A stretch of 64,000 bases of DNA, from contig JAHCBC010000003.1 of NCBI GenBank assembly GCA_019634595.1, forward strand, positions 62,001 through 126,000. Reading direction: 5' to 3'. Positions within the stretch are counted from its first letter, which is position 1, and every line of letters starts with the position of its first letter. The notes beneath the pieces are model-generated. The model did not search any database, was not told the origin of the DNA, and was given only the letters and a program-made list of their open reading frames with translations. The position numbers and the translations under genes are program-made. This document shows, piece by piece, positions 1-9,301 of this stretch. The DNA is from Akkermansiaceae bacterium. GTDB lineage: Bacteria > Verrucomicrobiota > Verrucomicrobiia > Verrucomicrobiales > Akkermansiaceae.

Positions 1-792
1 GCCTTTCAAAGTGAGCACGCTGGAGCCAACGGCTGTCGCGGAGTTCAGCAGCAGGGTGCCGGCATTCAGTGTCAGTCCGCCGCTGAAGGTATTCGCATAG
101 GAGAGGACGAGGGTGCCGCTGCCGCCCTTGACGATCTCAAGGGTCCCGCCATTGCCGCCGTCTTCGATGATGCTGTTCAGCGTGGTGGTTCCAGTACTGC
201 CTCCGGCGAAGGTGAGGGTGGTTTTGTTTCCGGTCGTGGCTGATCCCGTCAGACGGCTCGCCGCCGTTCCGTTCCCCAGGGTGAGCGCCCTGGCAGTGCT
301 GGTCGTGTTGTTCGTCCATGTCTGGCTTGCGGACAACGTGATCGTCCCAAGGCTCCCGCCGATGGTCACCGTCCCGTTGAGACCATTCGCCATCGTGATT
401 CCCCCGGCCCCGATTGACAGCGCCACAGAACTACCTGTCACCGCGGACATGGTGACGACCCCTTCCTCGAAGGTGATGCTGTTCGCCGCCTGCGTTCCGG
501 TGACCCGGACGGTGTTGTTTCCCGTCGCATTGGTGCCAGCGGAGATGACCACGTCGCTGTTCTGGACGTAGGCTCCGGTGGCAGCCGTCCCGGCGGAACT
601 GGTGCTCCAGAGATTGTTGGTGCCCCAGATGTTGTTTCCCGAGGTCAGGTTCGCCGATCCGGCGGTGGTGCCATTGGTATCCCAGTATAGCGTTTGAGCG
701 AAAAGATGTCCTCCCAGGACAAACGCAAGCCCCACACCTGCGGCGACAGGGTGACGACGCTGCACGAACAAAGAAAAACGGCGGGTTTTCAT
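1..792 (-). CDS. Autotransporter-associated beta-strand repeat protein, N-terminal part (runs off the window)
   Basis: The ATG is at 790-792 on the minus strand and the frame stays open for 264 codons to base 1, so the C-terminus is outside the window. Residues 1-33 look like a signal peptide (basic start, then GVGLAFVLGGHLFAQ). The mature part opens with TLYWDTNG, close to the TLYWTAG opening of the neighbouring gene at 982-3507. It is then rich in Gly, Thr, Ser and Asn, with beta-helix-type repeats such as TFSGGLTLNAGTLLL. This composition is typical of large secreted or surface proteins of Verrucomicrobiota and Planctomycetota with autotransporter-associated beta-strand repeats. Role in adhesion or extracellular matrix is inference. 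Whether a PEP-CTERM tail is present cannot be seen. Confidence 0.8.
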   Translation of the reverse strand, partial: MKTRRFSLFVQRRHPVAAGVGLAFVLGGHLFAQTLYWDTNGTTAGSANLTSGNNIWGTNNLWSTSSAGTAATGAYVQNSDVVISAGTNATGNNTVRVTGTQAANSITFEEGVVTMSAVTGSSVALSIGAGGITMANGLNGTVTIGGSLGTITLSASQTWTNNTTSTARALTLGNGTAASRLTGSATTGNKTTLTFAGGSTGTTTLNSIIEDGGNGGTLEIVKGGSGTLVLSYANTFSGGLTLNAGTLLLNSATAVGSSVLTLKG

Positions 793-925
793 AAAGAGTC
801 TGGCTCAGGGAATTCCACGATCAAGATGACCGGTCAAAAGGGGAGGTGAAATGACGGATGTGGGTTTTCCGTCACCTTTGCCCAATCTTTGATCCCACCA
901 TCGGCTGCATTCAAGGAAATTGCGT

Positions 926-944
926 GGCGGACCAACAGTCCGCC
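926..944 (-). terminator. Hairpin after the PEP-CTERM gene, possible terminator
   Basis: GGCGGAC and GTCCGCC form a perfect 7-bp stem with a CAACA loop, 38 bases downstream of the minus-strand stop at 982. There is no clear U-run, so intrinsic termination is only possible. The rest of the 793-981 gap shows nothing recognisable. Confidence 0.3.
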
Positions 945-981
945 AATTCCCTGATCCGATCATTCCCCCCGGGATCCTCTT

Positions 982-3507
982 TCAGATCCTCCGTCTGCGG
1001 AAGGCCGCCACCACCGGAGCCGCCGCCAACAGCAACATGGCCGAAGGCTCCGGAATCAGGGAGCCGGGGACGATCTCACCGTTGGAAAGGATGGCCGCGT
1101 CATAGAGGCCGGGTGCCAGACCGAGGGGATCCGCGAAACGGATGGCCGCGAGCTGCCCGGAAGTGAGGCCGTTTTCATCTGAACCGAAGATCACCTGCTC
1201 CGCTCCGCCGCCGATGACGAAGCCGTCCCAACCGGAGATGGTCAGAAGGTCGGACCAGGCTTCGCCGGAAGACTCCCCGAAACGGATGACGCCGCCGCTT
1301 CCGGAGAGATCCAGCGTTCCCGCTCCGTTCACCGCCACCACACCGAGGATTTCACTGAAGCCGTTGGTCTGGAGGATGCCTCCAGCCCCGAACGTGACGG
1401 TGGCCGCGTCATTGAACACCTGGTTCGCCCCCAGACGGAAGGTCCCCGTGGAAACCGACAGCCCGCTGGAGGCATCAAAGCCGCCCGTTGTCCGGGCTTC
1501 GAGCACTCCCGCGGTGACGGAGGTCACGCCCGTGAAGGTGTTGGTGCCGGTGGAAACGACGGTTCCCGCACTTTCCTTTGAAAAACCGAAGCTACCGCCT
1601 TCCTCGCTGATCGCGCCGGAGATGGTCAGGCTTCCGGCGGTTTCCGCGGAAATGACGGAGTCCGCCTGGAGGATCACCCCACCGGCCCAGGTGTTGTCGC
1701 GCCGGTTGTTGTCCAGCCGCCCCCCATTGAGGACGGCGGTTTCATACCAGGTGGTGTCCGCAAGGGACCCACTGCTCCCGCCGGGATCGAGCCTCAGGGT
1801 GCCACCGGACTGGACGAGGGTGCCGTTGTCCGCGGAGCCATACGCCCCCAGTGCCTCCGCCCGGCGGGCTTCCAGGATGCCTGCGGTCACCACGGTCCGG
1901 CCCGTGTAGTTGTTCCCGGCATTCGAGAGGGCGAGCGTGCCGCTGCCGATTTTTCTTAGTTCGCCCGAGCCGGTCACCACCCCGCCCGTGCGGAGGATGC
2001 CTCCGTCCTTGCGGATCGTCCCTCCATTGGCACCGAGGGTGAAGCCCCGGTCCACTCCGTTGTCACCGGTGCTGGAGGTCCACAGCGTGCCGCCGTTGAA
2101 AACGATGTTCCCGGCATCACTGCCGGCCGCTCCCAATCCTCCATTCGCTCCGCCGTTGCTCAGCGTGGCGACCCGCAGGACGCCCGCCTCCAGGGTGGTC
2201 ACCCCTTGGTAAGTGTTCGTGGCCGTGAGATAAACGGTTCCAGCTTCGGTCTTGGTGAAGCCGCCATTCCCGCTGACCACCCCCGTTACGGTGAGCGTGG
2301 TGTTGGCTGCGGCGGCAAGCGTGTTGGTTCCGGTGAGCGCCACCGTCCCCTCCCAGCGGTTGTTCCGGCTCACGTTCCTAAGAGTACCGCCGTCCATGGC
2401 GAGCGTCTCGGTCCAAGTGGTGTCCGCCAATGAGCCTCCGGCTGACGATCCGGGATCGAGATGCAGCGCGGCGCCGCCCGCCACTTCGGTGCCATCCGTC
2501 GCATCTGTGGAGGATCCCAGCGCCTGCGCCGTCCGTGCGCTGATGACCCCACCGTTGATGAAGGTCTTCCCGGTATAGTCGCTGGCACCGGACAGCGCCA
2601 GGGTCCCCGCTCCGGATTTGGCCAGACTTCCGGAACCTGTCACCACGCCGCCGAATCTCAGCAATGCTCCCGTGTTCGCATTATCGATCGTCGCACCCGC
2701 CGCACCGATCGTAAATCCCCGGTTGGTGGCATCATTCGCCGCACCGGTCCATTTGAACGTCCCACCGTTGATGATGAGGTTCCCGGATTCCACCCCCGCC
2801 GCACCGATGCTGCTGTTCGAACCACCATCCGCAACGTTCGACACCTCGAAAATCCCGCCTGAAATGGTTGTCACCCCAGTATAGGTGTTGCCGCTGTTCA
2901 CCTTGAGCGTTCCCTCTCCTGTTTTGGTGAATGCCACCTGGCCACCGACGGCCTGCCCTATGGAGGCAATCAAAGTGGTGTCTCCGGAGCCTCCAACCTC
3001 CAGGATCTGAACGCCCGATGTCGCGGTGCTCTGGATGCTGTTCGTCACCGTGAACGGATTCGACGAGTTGTTGATCCACGTTTGGTCCACCGAGAACCGC
3101 ATGGAAACCCCGAACCCCGTGGTCGATGAACCGAACGTCACCGCCCCTGCTCCGGCATCGATGAGAATACCTCCGGGACCGAATGTCATGGTCCTGGATG
3201 ATCCACCTCCCTGGATCGACACCGGACCCGGGGACGTGAAACGGAACGAGTTCACCGTCCGGCCGGCGTTCATGAGGATGGTCTGTCCACTGATGAGCGA
3301 CGTCGCGTTGAAAACCACATGATCCGCCGCCACCGGTATGGAGCCCGCCGTGCTGCCATCGGCGCTCGTTGACCAATTCCCCGCGGCTCCCCAGCTATCG
3401 CTGGTCCCGGCCGTCCAGTAGAGGGTGCTCTGGGCCGCCAGAGGAGCCACGGTGAACATCAGGAACGCGAGACAAGTGCCGGCTGGGGAGGGAAATTTTG
3501 GTTTCAT
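982..3507 (-). CDS. Secreted autotransporter-associated beta-strand repeat protein with PEP-CTERM tail
   Basis: 841 residues. Residues 1-25 are a signal peptide ending PLAAQ. The body is Gly/Thr/Ser/Asn-rich and repetitive: blocks of the type YTGKTFINGGVISART, YQGVTTLEAGVLRVAT and FTGVTSVTAGVLEART recur about every 100-130 residues, the pattern of autotransporter-associated beta-strand repeats that fold as a beta-helix. The C-terminus (about 818-841) is a PEP-CTERM sorting signal: PEPSAML, a hydrophobic stretch, then FRRRRI. In known systems such tails are cut by an exosortase in the inner membrane and the protein is exported to the surface or matrix. It lies directly upstream, on the same strand, of a second gene of the same type. 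No exosortase gene is in the window. Ligand and exact role are unknown. Confidence 0.85.
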   Translation of the reverse strand: MKPKFPSPAGTCLAFLMFTVAPLAAQSTLYWTAGTSDSWGAAGNWSTSADGSTAGSIPVAADHVVFNATSLISGQTILMNAGRTVNSFRFTSPGPVSIQGGGSSRTMTFGPGGILIDAGAGAVTFGSSTTGFGVSMRFSVDQTWINNSSNPFTVTNSIQSTATSGVQILEVGGSGDTTLIASIGQAVGGQVAFTKTGEGTLKVNSGNTYTGVTTISGGIFEVSNVADGGSNSSIGAAGVESGNLIINGGTFKWTGAANDATNRGFTIGAAGATIDNANTGALLRFGGVVTGSGSLAKSGAGTLALSGASDYTGKTFINGGVISARTAQALGSSTDATDGTEVAGGAALHLDPGSSAGGSLADTTWTETLAMDGGTLRNVSRNNRWEGTVALTGTNTLAAAANTTLTVTGVVSGNGGFTKTEAGTVYLTATNTYQGVTTLEAGVLRVATLSNGGANGGLGAAGSDAGNIVFNGGTLWTSSTGDNGVDRGFTLGANGGTIRKDGGILRTGGVVTGSGELRKIGSGTLALSNAGNNYTGRTVVTAGILEARRAEALGAYGSADNGTLVQSGGTLRLDPGGSSGSLADTTWYETAVLNGGRLDNNRRDNTWAGGVILQADSVISAETAGSLTISGAISEEGGSFGFSKESAGTVVSTGTNTFTGVTSVTAGVLEARTTGGFDASSGLSVSTGTFRLGANQVFNDAATVTFGAGGILQTNGFSEILGVVAVNGAGTLDLSGSGGVIRFGESSGEAWSDLLTISGWDGFVIGGGAEQVIFGSDENGLTSGQLAAIRFADPLGLAPGLYDAAILSNGEIVPGSLIPEPSAMLLLAAAPVVAAFRRRRI

Positions 3508-3688
3508 GGGATTTTCTTCCTTTTTATGGCTTCAAGCCCTATCAGGCACATCCACCGGGGTGGAACACGAAACCTCCCCCCTCCCACTTATGAGTGATGT
3601 TCAAATCACCAGAGCACCAGCAACCCTGCCTTTTCCACCAAAGGATTGATCCTTCTCAATATCCCGGGAAACGGCTCTAATTTCCGCG

Positions 3689-4384
3689 ATGACCGACCGC
3701 ATCCAGGATCTGCCCACCGGAGAACGCCCGCGCGAAAAGCTTTCCCGGCTGGGTCCCTCCGCCCTGGACAATGCGGAGCTGATGGCCCTTTTCATCTCCA
3801 CCGGCACAAAGGGGCGCAGCGCCATCACCATCGGCAGGGACCTGCTGCGGAAATACGGCTCGATGGGTGCTCTGGGCGCCCTGCCGGTCACGGAACTGGC
3901 AAAGGAAAAGGGGCTGGGTATCGCCAAGGCATCGAAACTGGCGGCGGCGTTCGAGCTGGGTGCCCGCGTCGCCCGGGAGCAGATCGACCATGAAACACTG
4001 GACGACCCGGCGACCATCCACCGTTTCTTCGCGCCCCAGCTCGCCCACCTGGCGCATGAGCAGGTGGTGGTGGCGGTGCTGGACACGCGGAACCGCCACA
4101 TCAGTACCACGGTCATCTCCATGGGCGGGGTGAACGAGTCCAGCGCCCATCCGCGGGAGATCCTCCGCCCGGTCATCACCCGAGCGGGATACGGCTTCAT
4201 CCTCATCCACAACCATCCCTCCGGAGATCCTTCCCCCAGCCGCGCGGATGAGGTCATCACCCGGCGGGTCGCGGAGGCCGCGGACCTGATGCAGATCGCC
4301 TTCCTCGACCACGTCATCATCGGCAAGCCCTCCCCCGGCAGACGGCCTTACTTTTCTTTTCGCGAATGCGGCATCATCCGCTAG
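3689..4384 (+). CDS. radC: RadC family protein (JAB/MPN domain)
   Basis: 231 residues, normal length for RadC. Residues 1-100 are the helical helix-hairpin-helix-like region (GPSALDNAELMALFISTGT). Residues about 107-229 form the JAB1/MPN metalloprotease-like domain. The metal-site motif is intact: HNHPSGDPSPSRAD with His175, His177, Ser184 and Asp187. RadC was named as a DNA-repair protein, but its cellular role is still unsettled. The ATG at 3689 gives the standard family N-terminus. The stop is followed within 4 bases by the next gene, so the two may be co-transcribed. It is chromosomal in context, with no phage genes around it. Confidence 0.93.
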   Translation: MTDRIQDLPTGERPREKLSRLGPSALDNAELMALFISTGTKGRSAITIGRDLLRKYGSMGALGALPVTELAKEKGLGIAKASKLAAAFELGARVAREQIDHETLDDPATIHRFFAPQLAHLAHEQVVVAVLDTRNRHISTTVISMGGVNESSAHPREILRPVITRAGYGFILIHNHPSGDPSPSRADEVITRRVAEAADLMQIAFLDHVIIGKPSPGRRPYFSFRECGIIR

Positions 4385-4387
4385 ACT

Positions 4388-6901
4388 GTGGCTTCCGGCA
4401 AAATGTGGCGCTGGCATTTCATCCGTAACCTGCGCACGGCGCTTTTCATCGCCGCCGCCTTGTCGTTGGTAGCCATCGGCGCCATCGTCTGGTGGGCGAA
4501 CCGGACCGGCCTGCCGGAGAACTGGCGGTCAGCCGTCGAGGAGGAATGCGGGAAGCAGGGCACCTTCCTCACCATCGATTCACTTTCCTACATCCCGTTC
4601 AAGGGCATCATCGCCAGCGGTGTGCGGGTCTTCTCCGACAAGGAGAAACGGCTGGAAGTCTCCCAGCTCGAACGGATCGTCCTGGATTTCAACAAGGCCG
4701 AACTCATCCGGAAGAAATTCCGCCTGACGAAAGTCGAGCTGAGCGACGCGAGGCTCAGCATGCCGCTGGACCCGAGGAATCCGGACTCGACCCGGTTGGA
4801 GATCACGGACCTCAACGGCACGGTGCTCATGCCCGGAGGCAGGCTGCTGGAAGCGCGGGATGTCCGGGGAAAGATCGCCGGCATCGACGTGGTCTTCGGC
4901 GCGCGGATGCTGGGCTACCAGCAGAAGGAAGGCGAACACAAGGAAGACCCGAACGAGGCCAAGCGGCGCGAAGTGGCCGCCCGCTTCATCAGGGAACTGG
5001 AGAAGTGGACCTTCGATGAGAACCGGCCTCCCGTGCTGAGGATCTTCGCGGAGGGGGACCTGTCGGACAAATCGACCCTCAACGCCCGCATCAGCCTGCA
5101 GGCCAGAGAAATGGAGAAAAACGGCCACGTGCTGGAGCAGATCAACGCGCGGGCCACCCTGATCGGAAACCTGCTCACCCTGACCTCCCTCCACGCGGTG
5201 GATGACCGCGGCGAACTGGAGGCCCGCGTGGACTACGACATCCATTCCGGCGAAGGACGGTTCGAGATGACGTCCGGACTCGAAATTCCCGGACTTCTGA
5301 AATCCTGGGCCGACCTCCCCGCCATCCCGCAGATCACGTTTGGCGGCAGCCAGAAACTGGAAGCGGTGGGGAGTTTCAAGCTGCGGCAGGATGCACCTCC
5401 GGACGTCCGGGTGACCGGCAACGCGCTGTGCGACTCCGTGATGATGAAGGGCGTGGCCTTTGACACGGTGGGAACCGCCTTTTCCTGGAATGACGGGAAC
5501 CTCTACCTGCTGGACACCGTACTCACCCGGAAGGATGGGGCCGCCAGCGGAAAGGCGCTCATCCAGGGACCCATCGTGCAGATGGCGCTCAAGTCCACCC
5601 TGCCCAGCGAGGTCTATCTGCCGTTTTTCACCGGACAGCCGCTGGAGATCGTCATCAATGATTTCGGGAAACTGCCGGGGGCGAAGATCGACATCGAGCT
5701 GGAAGGCGGATTCGACACCCGGGAGAAAAAATCCTGGGCCTACACCGGCCGGGGGCAGGCTGATAACGTGACCTTCAAGGGCGTCCCGGTCGCGATGGCG
5801 AAATGCTCGTTCGACCTGAGCCATCACGCGCTGGACTTCCATGATGGCACGGTGGTCTTCAACTACGACAGCTATGGCCTGCGGAATGCCTACGGCGGCC
5901 CCAGCCGCGGCACCACGAAAGTCGGGCGCGTGCGCTATGATCCGGAGCCCCGGCACGTGGAGATCGAGGGCGTGGAGGGCACCATGTGGGCAGCCCCCCT
6001 CGTCCGGCTGTTCGCCCCGAAACTCGCGGACGACCTGGAGGACTACCGTTTCCACTCACCGCCGACGCTGAAAGGTTCCGGCATCGTCGATGTGACGCCG
6101 CAGGGCCGCACCAACCTCACCGTCGGCTTCAGCTCGGAGAAGGCCGCGGATTACAAATTGCTCGGGCAATCCATCAGCCTGTTCCAACCCAGTGGCGAAG
6201 TGCTGATCCGGGGGGACCAGGTCACCGTGAAGGATCTGACCTTCCGGGCGTTCGGGGGGCCGGTCGCCTCCAGGTTCGAGTTCCACAAGGGCAAACTGGG
6301 CGGGGAAGTGAGCTGGACCAAGGTCGGCCTGCCCGAGGTGGCATCCACCTACGGCTTCCAGATGGAGGGCGGCGGGACCACCACCGGGCGGATCGAGTTC
6401 ACCTGCAACGACGGGAAGATCGAGACCCTCAACGGGACCGGATTACTTGGACTGGAGAAGGCGGAACTCTTCTCCGTGCCGGTCTTCGGCCCGTTGTCAA
6501 AGCTGGTCGCCGCCGCGCTGGGTGACCGCAGGGCGGGCCATGAACGTGCGAAGGATGCCTTCCTCAACTTCCAGATCCGCAGGGGTGTCCTGAGCAGCAA
6601 TGATTTCCGGACCAGCACCTCCTCGCTGGTGTTCACCGGGGACGGCAGCATCGACCTGGCCACCCGCAACATCGACATGACCGTGCGGATGAACGCCCGC
6701 GGCTTCCTGGGACTCATCACCCTGCCGCTGCGGCCGTTCTACGGTTTGTTCCAGTTCCATGGGACAGGGCCGATGAGGGACGCGGACTGGAAGAGCGAAC
6801 TGTTCACCTCCCCGCCGAAGGACCAGGAGGAAACCTTGCTCAATCCGCCGAAGGCGCGCCCCGTGGGAGAACCTGCCCCAAAAGCCCTCCGGGTCAGATA
6901 A
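4388..6901 (+). CDS. AsmA-like large envelope protein
   Basis: 837 residues from a GTG at 4388; an in-frame ATG at 4403 (MWRWHFIRN) is an equally good start. One N-terminal membrane anchor (TALFIAAALSLVAIGAIVWW) is followed by a long periplasmic beta-rich region. The opening (LTIDSLSYIPFKGIIASGVR, ARLSMPL) and the C-terminal block near residues 640-790 (LNGTGLLGLEKAELFSVPVF, DGSIDLATRNIDMTVRMN) have the style of AsmA/DUF3971-type proteins. Those proteins are proposed to bridge the envelope and help move phospholipid to the outer membrane; that function here is inference. It starts 4 bases after radC and is probably co-transcribed with it. Confidence 0.7.
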   Translation: MASGKMWRWHFIRNLRTALFIAAALSLVAIGAIVWWANRTGLPENWRSAVEEECGKQGTFLTIDSLSYIPFKGIIASGVRVFSDKEKRLEVSQLERIVLDFNKAELIRKKFRLTKVELSDARLSMPLDPRNPDSTRLEITDLNGTVLMPGGRLLEARDVRGKIAGIDVVFGARMLGYQQKEGEHKEDPNEAKRREVAARFIRELEKWTFDENRPPVLRIFAEGDLSDKSTLNARISLQAREMEKNGHVLEQINARATLIGNLLTLTSLHAVDDRGELEARVDYDIHSGEGRFEMTSGLEIPGLLKSWADLPAIPQITFGGSQKLEAVGSFKLRQDAPPDVRVTGNALCDSVMMKGVAFDTVGTAFSWNDGNLYLLDTVLTRKDGAASGKALIQGPIVQMALKSTLPSEVYLPFFTGQPLEIVINDFGKLPGAKIDIELEGGFDTREKKSWAYTGRGQADNVTFKGVPVAMAKCSFDLSHHALDFHDGTVVFNYDSYGLRNAYGGPSRGTTKVGRVRYDPEPRHVEIEGVEGTMWAAPLVRLFAPKLADDLEDYRFHSPPTLKGSGIVDVTPQGRTNLTVGFSSEKAADYKLLGQSISLFQPSGEVLIRGDQVTVKDLTFRAFGGPVASRFEFHKGKLGGEVSWTKVGLPEVASTYGFQMEGGGTTTGRIEFTCNDGKIETLNGTGLLGLEKAELFSVPVFGPLSKLVAAALGDRRAGHERAKDAFLNFQIRRGVLSSNDFRTSTSSLVFTGDGSIDLATRNIDMTVRMNARGFLGLITLPLRPFYGLFQFHGTGPMRDADWKSELFTSPPKDQEETLLNPPKARPVGEPAPKALRVR

Positions 6902-6915
6902 GCGCGCCACGCGTT

Positions 6916-8151
6916 TCAACCGCCCGGTTCCAACCGGAAACGGGAAGCCGGAAGATCAGGGGCCTTTTTGAGAACCACCTGCCCCCCGCCCGCATCCACG
7001 GCCAGGAAGAATCCCGGGAAATTGACCGCTTCCAGCCTCACGGCTCCGTCGTCGAGGGGGATCACTTTGAAAGTGGCGTCCTGGCGGAACAGCGGCGTCA
7101 TCTGGTCCGGCCGCTCATGGCAGTTCAGCACATACTTGATGTGCCGGAGATAGGAACCTTTGCCCGGCGGATACTCGAAGGAAACGTGATCCGGATCCGA
7201 CAGCCCGCAGACCATGCGGACCGTGTCCGCATCCGGACTGGTCCGGGCGGGCCTGCCCTTGCTGAAGGAAAGGCCCGTCTTCACGTCATCCGCCAACCTC
7301 AACCGGACGGTCCTGCCATGATGGGGGTTCGCCACCCTGGTTGCCGATGCCTTGCCACCGTCCGCGAATGAAAGTTCGAATGAATCCCAACCCGGACCGA
7401 AGACCCCGGTATTGCCGGCGGCGGATATGCGGAAAGTCCGCGCGTCATCGCACGACCATCCGCCCAGTTTCCGCCCGTCATCGGCGGTTGCATTTCCATC
7501 CGTGCCGAACTCGATCCTGCTGCGGATGGAACCGCTGCCACCGGTCACTTTCCAAACCGATCCGGCAAGGAACGATTTGAGATCCTCCGCCGTCCGGATC
7601 TCCGGCTGGTTGACAGGACCAGGGGACCCGGATCCGGCCATGCCCTTGGAAAGCTCCCCCAGCAGACGTTCCCCGTCACGGCGGACTTCCAGGGCCGCCT
7701 CCACATCACCGGCTTTCACCAGCTCGCTCTGCTTCGCCGTGACCGACTGTTTCACGCCTGCCACCAGCTTCGCCCGCTCCCCGTCGGTCTCCCTCCGGAG
7801 ATCCTCCCGCAACTGGAGGTATTTCCCACGCATCCCGACCAGAGCGGCACCGGAATGTCCCGACGTCGTGCCGTTCTCCGCAACCGCCTTCTTCTCCTCC
7901 CGCAGACCGACGATCGCTTCCAGATCCCCCTCCGCCGCCAGCTTCTTCTCAAGCCCGTCCAGCGCGGCCAGGTATTTCTTCGCAAGCTCCGCCTCTTTGA
8001 AAATCTCGCCCGTCTCCAGCTCAGCCATGGTTTTCTCCGCCGTCTGACGGAGAGCCCCGACCGCCGGATGTTCCGCAGCCCTGACATCCGCCGCCAGCCA
8101 GCAGATGAATGACCATCCGATGATCAGATACCGAGTGGGATCCAGTCGCAT
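6916..8151 (-). CDS. Secreted coiled-coil protein with C-terminal AbfB-like domain
   Basis: 411 residues. There is a signal peptide (IIGWSFICWLAADVRA) and then a charged helical coiled-coil at about 30-190 rich in Glu/Lys/Ala. A Pro/Gly linker leads to a middle beta domain at about 205-300 (SVWKVTGGSGSIRSRIEF, GWSCDDARTFRI). The C-terminal domain at about 310-410 has the AbfB pattern: VSFEYPPGKGSYLRH, then LFRQDATFKV, then RLEAVNFPGFFLAVD. AbfB (CBM42) domains bind arabinofuranose side chains, so carbohydrate binding is likely. No catalytic domain is visible. Convergent with the AsmA-like gene and divergent from the DUF883 gene. The domain combination is unusual and the overall function unknown. 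Confidence 0.7.
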   Translation of the reverse strand: MRLDPTRYLIIGWSFICWLAADVRAAEHPAVGALRQTAEKTMAELETGEIFKEAELAKKYLAALDGLEKKLAAEGDLEAIVGLREEKKAVAENGTTSGHSGAALVGMRGKYLQLREDLRRETDGERAKLVAGVKQSVTAKQSELVKAGDVEAALEVRRDGERLLGELSKGMAGSGSPGPVNQPEIRTAEDLKSFLAGSVWKVTGGSGSIRSRIEFGTDGNATADDGRKLGGWSCDDARTFRISAAGNTGVFGPGWDSFELSFADGGKASATRVANPHHGRTVRLRLADDVKTGLSFSKGRPARTSPDADTVRMVCGLSDPDHVSFEYPPGKGSYLRHIKYVLNCHERPDQMTPLFRQDATFKVIPLDDGAVRLEAVNFPGFFLAVDAGGGQVVLKKAPDLPASRFRLEPGG

Positions 8152-8362
8152 GGAAAATCGTATATGCCAACTCCCGTCCGGATAGCGAACCCTTTCTCAG
8201 TGACCACCCTTCGGGGGAAAGCAATCGCTTCCTCCCGCCCGCATTCCCGGAGATTCCATCTGATTTCCCGAAGTCACTCCTTGCACCCCACTCATTGCGA
8301 TGCCAATCTTGCGGTAGTTGACGCTTCAACCAAGTCATCGGTAACTCAATCTAACCACCCAA

Positions 8363-8806
8363 ATGTCCGACTCATTCGCCACCACCAACAACCTGGATCC
8401 GGAAGCAGGCTTCACCCAAGGTTCCCCATCGGTCGCGCAGGCCGCCAACGATCTCCGTGCCGCCGCCGGTGAAAAGGTCCGTGAGCTGGCCAGCACCGCC
8501 TCCGCACAGGCGAGCGCCCTCAAGGAAAAGGCGGTTGAATCCGCCCACCAGTTCCGGGAAGTCGCGGGAGAAAAGGCATCCCAGTTCAAGGCAACCGCGG
8601 CTGAAAAAGCGGAAGCCCTCAAACACGCGGCCTCCGAGCGCGCCCACCAGTTCCGCGAAACCGCCACCGAGCAATGGGAAGACACCCGCGTGAAGGCGAA
8701 GGAACTCCACGTCACCGCCGAGGACTACATCCGCCAGAACCCCACCAAATCGGTGCTGGGTGCCCTTGGTGTCGGTTTCCTCATCGGCCTCATCCTCCGC
8801 CGCTGA
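8363..8806 (+). CDS. DUF883/YqjD-like membrane-anchored stress protein
   Basis: 147 residues. A long amphipathic helical region made of near-repeats (SAHQFREVAGEKASQFKATA, then RAHQFRETATEQWEDT) is followed by the DUF883 C-terminal signature YIRQNPTKSVLGALGVGFL and a single tail-anchor helix ending in LILRR. In E. coli the relatives YqjD/ElaB are inner-membrane proteins that bind ribosomes in stationary phase. It heads a plus-strand cluster with a holin-like protein (8870) and a small membrane protein (9259), the same arrangement as yqjD-yqjE-yqjK in enterobacteria, which supports the call. Confidence 0.85.
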   Translation: MSDSFATTNNLDPEAGFTQGSPSVAQAANDLRAAAGEKVRELASTASAQASALKEKAVESAHQFREVAGEKASQFKATAAEKAEALKHAASERAHQFRETATEQWEDTRVKAKELHVTAEDYIRQNPTKSVLGALGVGFLIGLILRR

Positions 8807-8869
8807 GGTCTGTCCCTCATTTCCACCCGCTGTCGTCCTCCAACGGGGTGCGGCAGCGGGTTTTCTGAT

Positions 8870-9301
8870 ATGAATCATCCTTCTGGCACGAATCCACCTT
8901 CCCCGGCGGTCCCGTCCGGCGGCCCATCCGTGCCGCCCAACTGGCGCACGGCCCTGATGGATCTGGTCGGCTCCCGCATCGCCCTCATCCAGCTTGAATT
9001 CCAGCAAGCCGCCGGATCCGGGGTGAAACGCGGCATCCTGTTCGCCACGGCGGCCATCCTTGTCCTCCTCGCCTGGATCATCCTCGTGGCCGGGGGGATC
9101 GGCGCCATTTCCGCCTCCGCGGGCTGGCCTTGGTATTGGGTGACCCTTTCCACAGGTGGCATCCATCTGCTCATCGCCCTGATCCTGATCCTCATCGCCA
9201 AAAAGCCGGGACCCGCCACGTTCGAGGTCACCCGTGCCGAATTCAAGAAAGACCGCGAATGGCTAGCGAACTTCCAATCCCCGAACAAATCCAACGATTG
9301 A
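8870..9301 (+). CDS. Holin-superfamily-III/YqjE-like membrane protein
   Basis: 143 residues. A disordered Pro/Ser-rich N-terminus leads to a helix (WRTALMDLVGSRIALIQLEF) and then two transmembrane helices at about 65-90 and 95-115 (ILFATAAILVLLAWIILVAG; LLIALILILIAKK). This is the layout of the putative Actinobacterial holin-X/YqjE family. Despite the family name these are not lysis proteins in this context; they accompany DUF883 proteins. Its 3' end overlaps the next gene by 43 bases, indicating translational linkage. Confidence 0.75.
   Translation: MNHPSGTNPPSPAVPSGGPSVPPNWRTALMDLVGSRIALIQLEFQQAAGSGVKRGILFATAAILVLLAWIILVAGGIGAISASAGWPWYWVTLSTGGIHLLIALILILIAKKPGPATFEVTRAEFKKDREWLANFQSPNKSND

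Noticed and set aside
3689..4384. RadC as a mobile-element marker
   Set aside because: RadC occurs on islands, but this copy has full length and stands among core-type genes without other mobile signals.
4580..6055. 491-residue open frame on the minus strand
   Set aside because: Antisense to the AsmA-like gene; low-quality composition and no domain.
8870..9301. Holin-like protein as a sign of prophage
   Set aside because: No lysis, structural or integrase genes are near. The family is chromosomal and pairs with DUF883.
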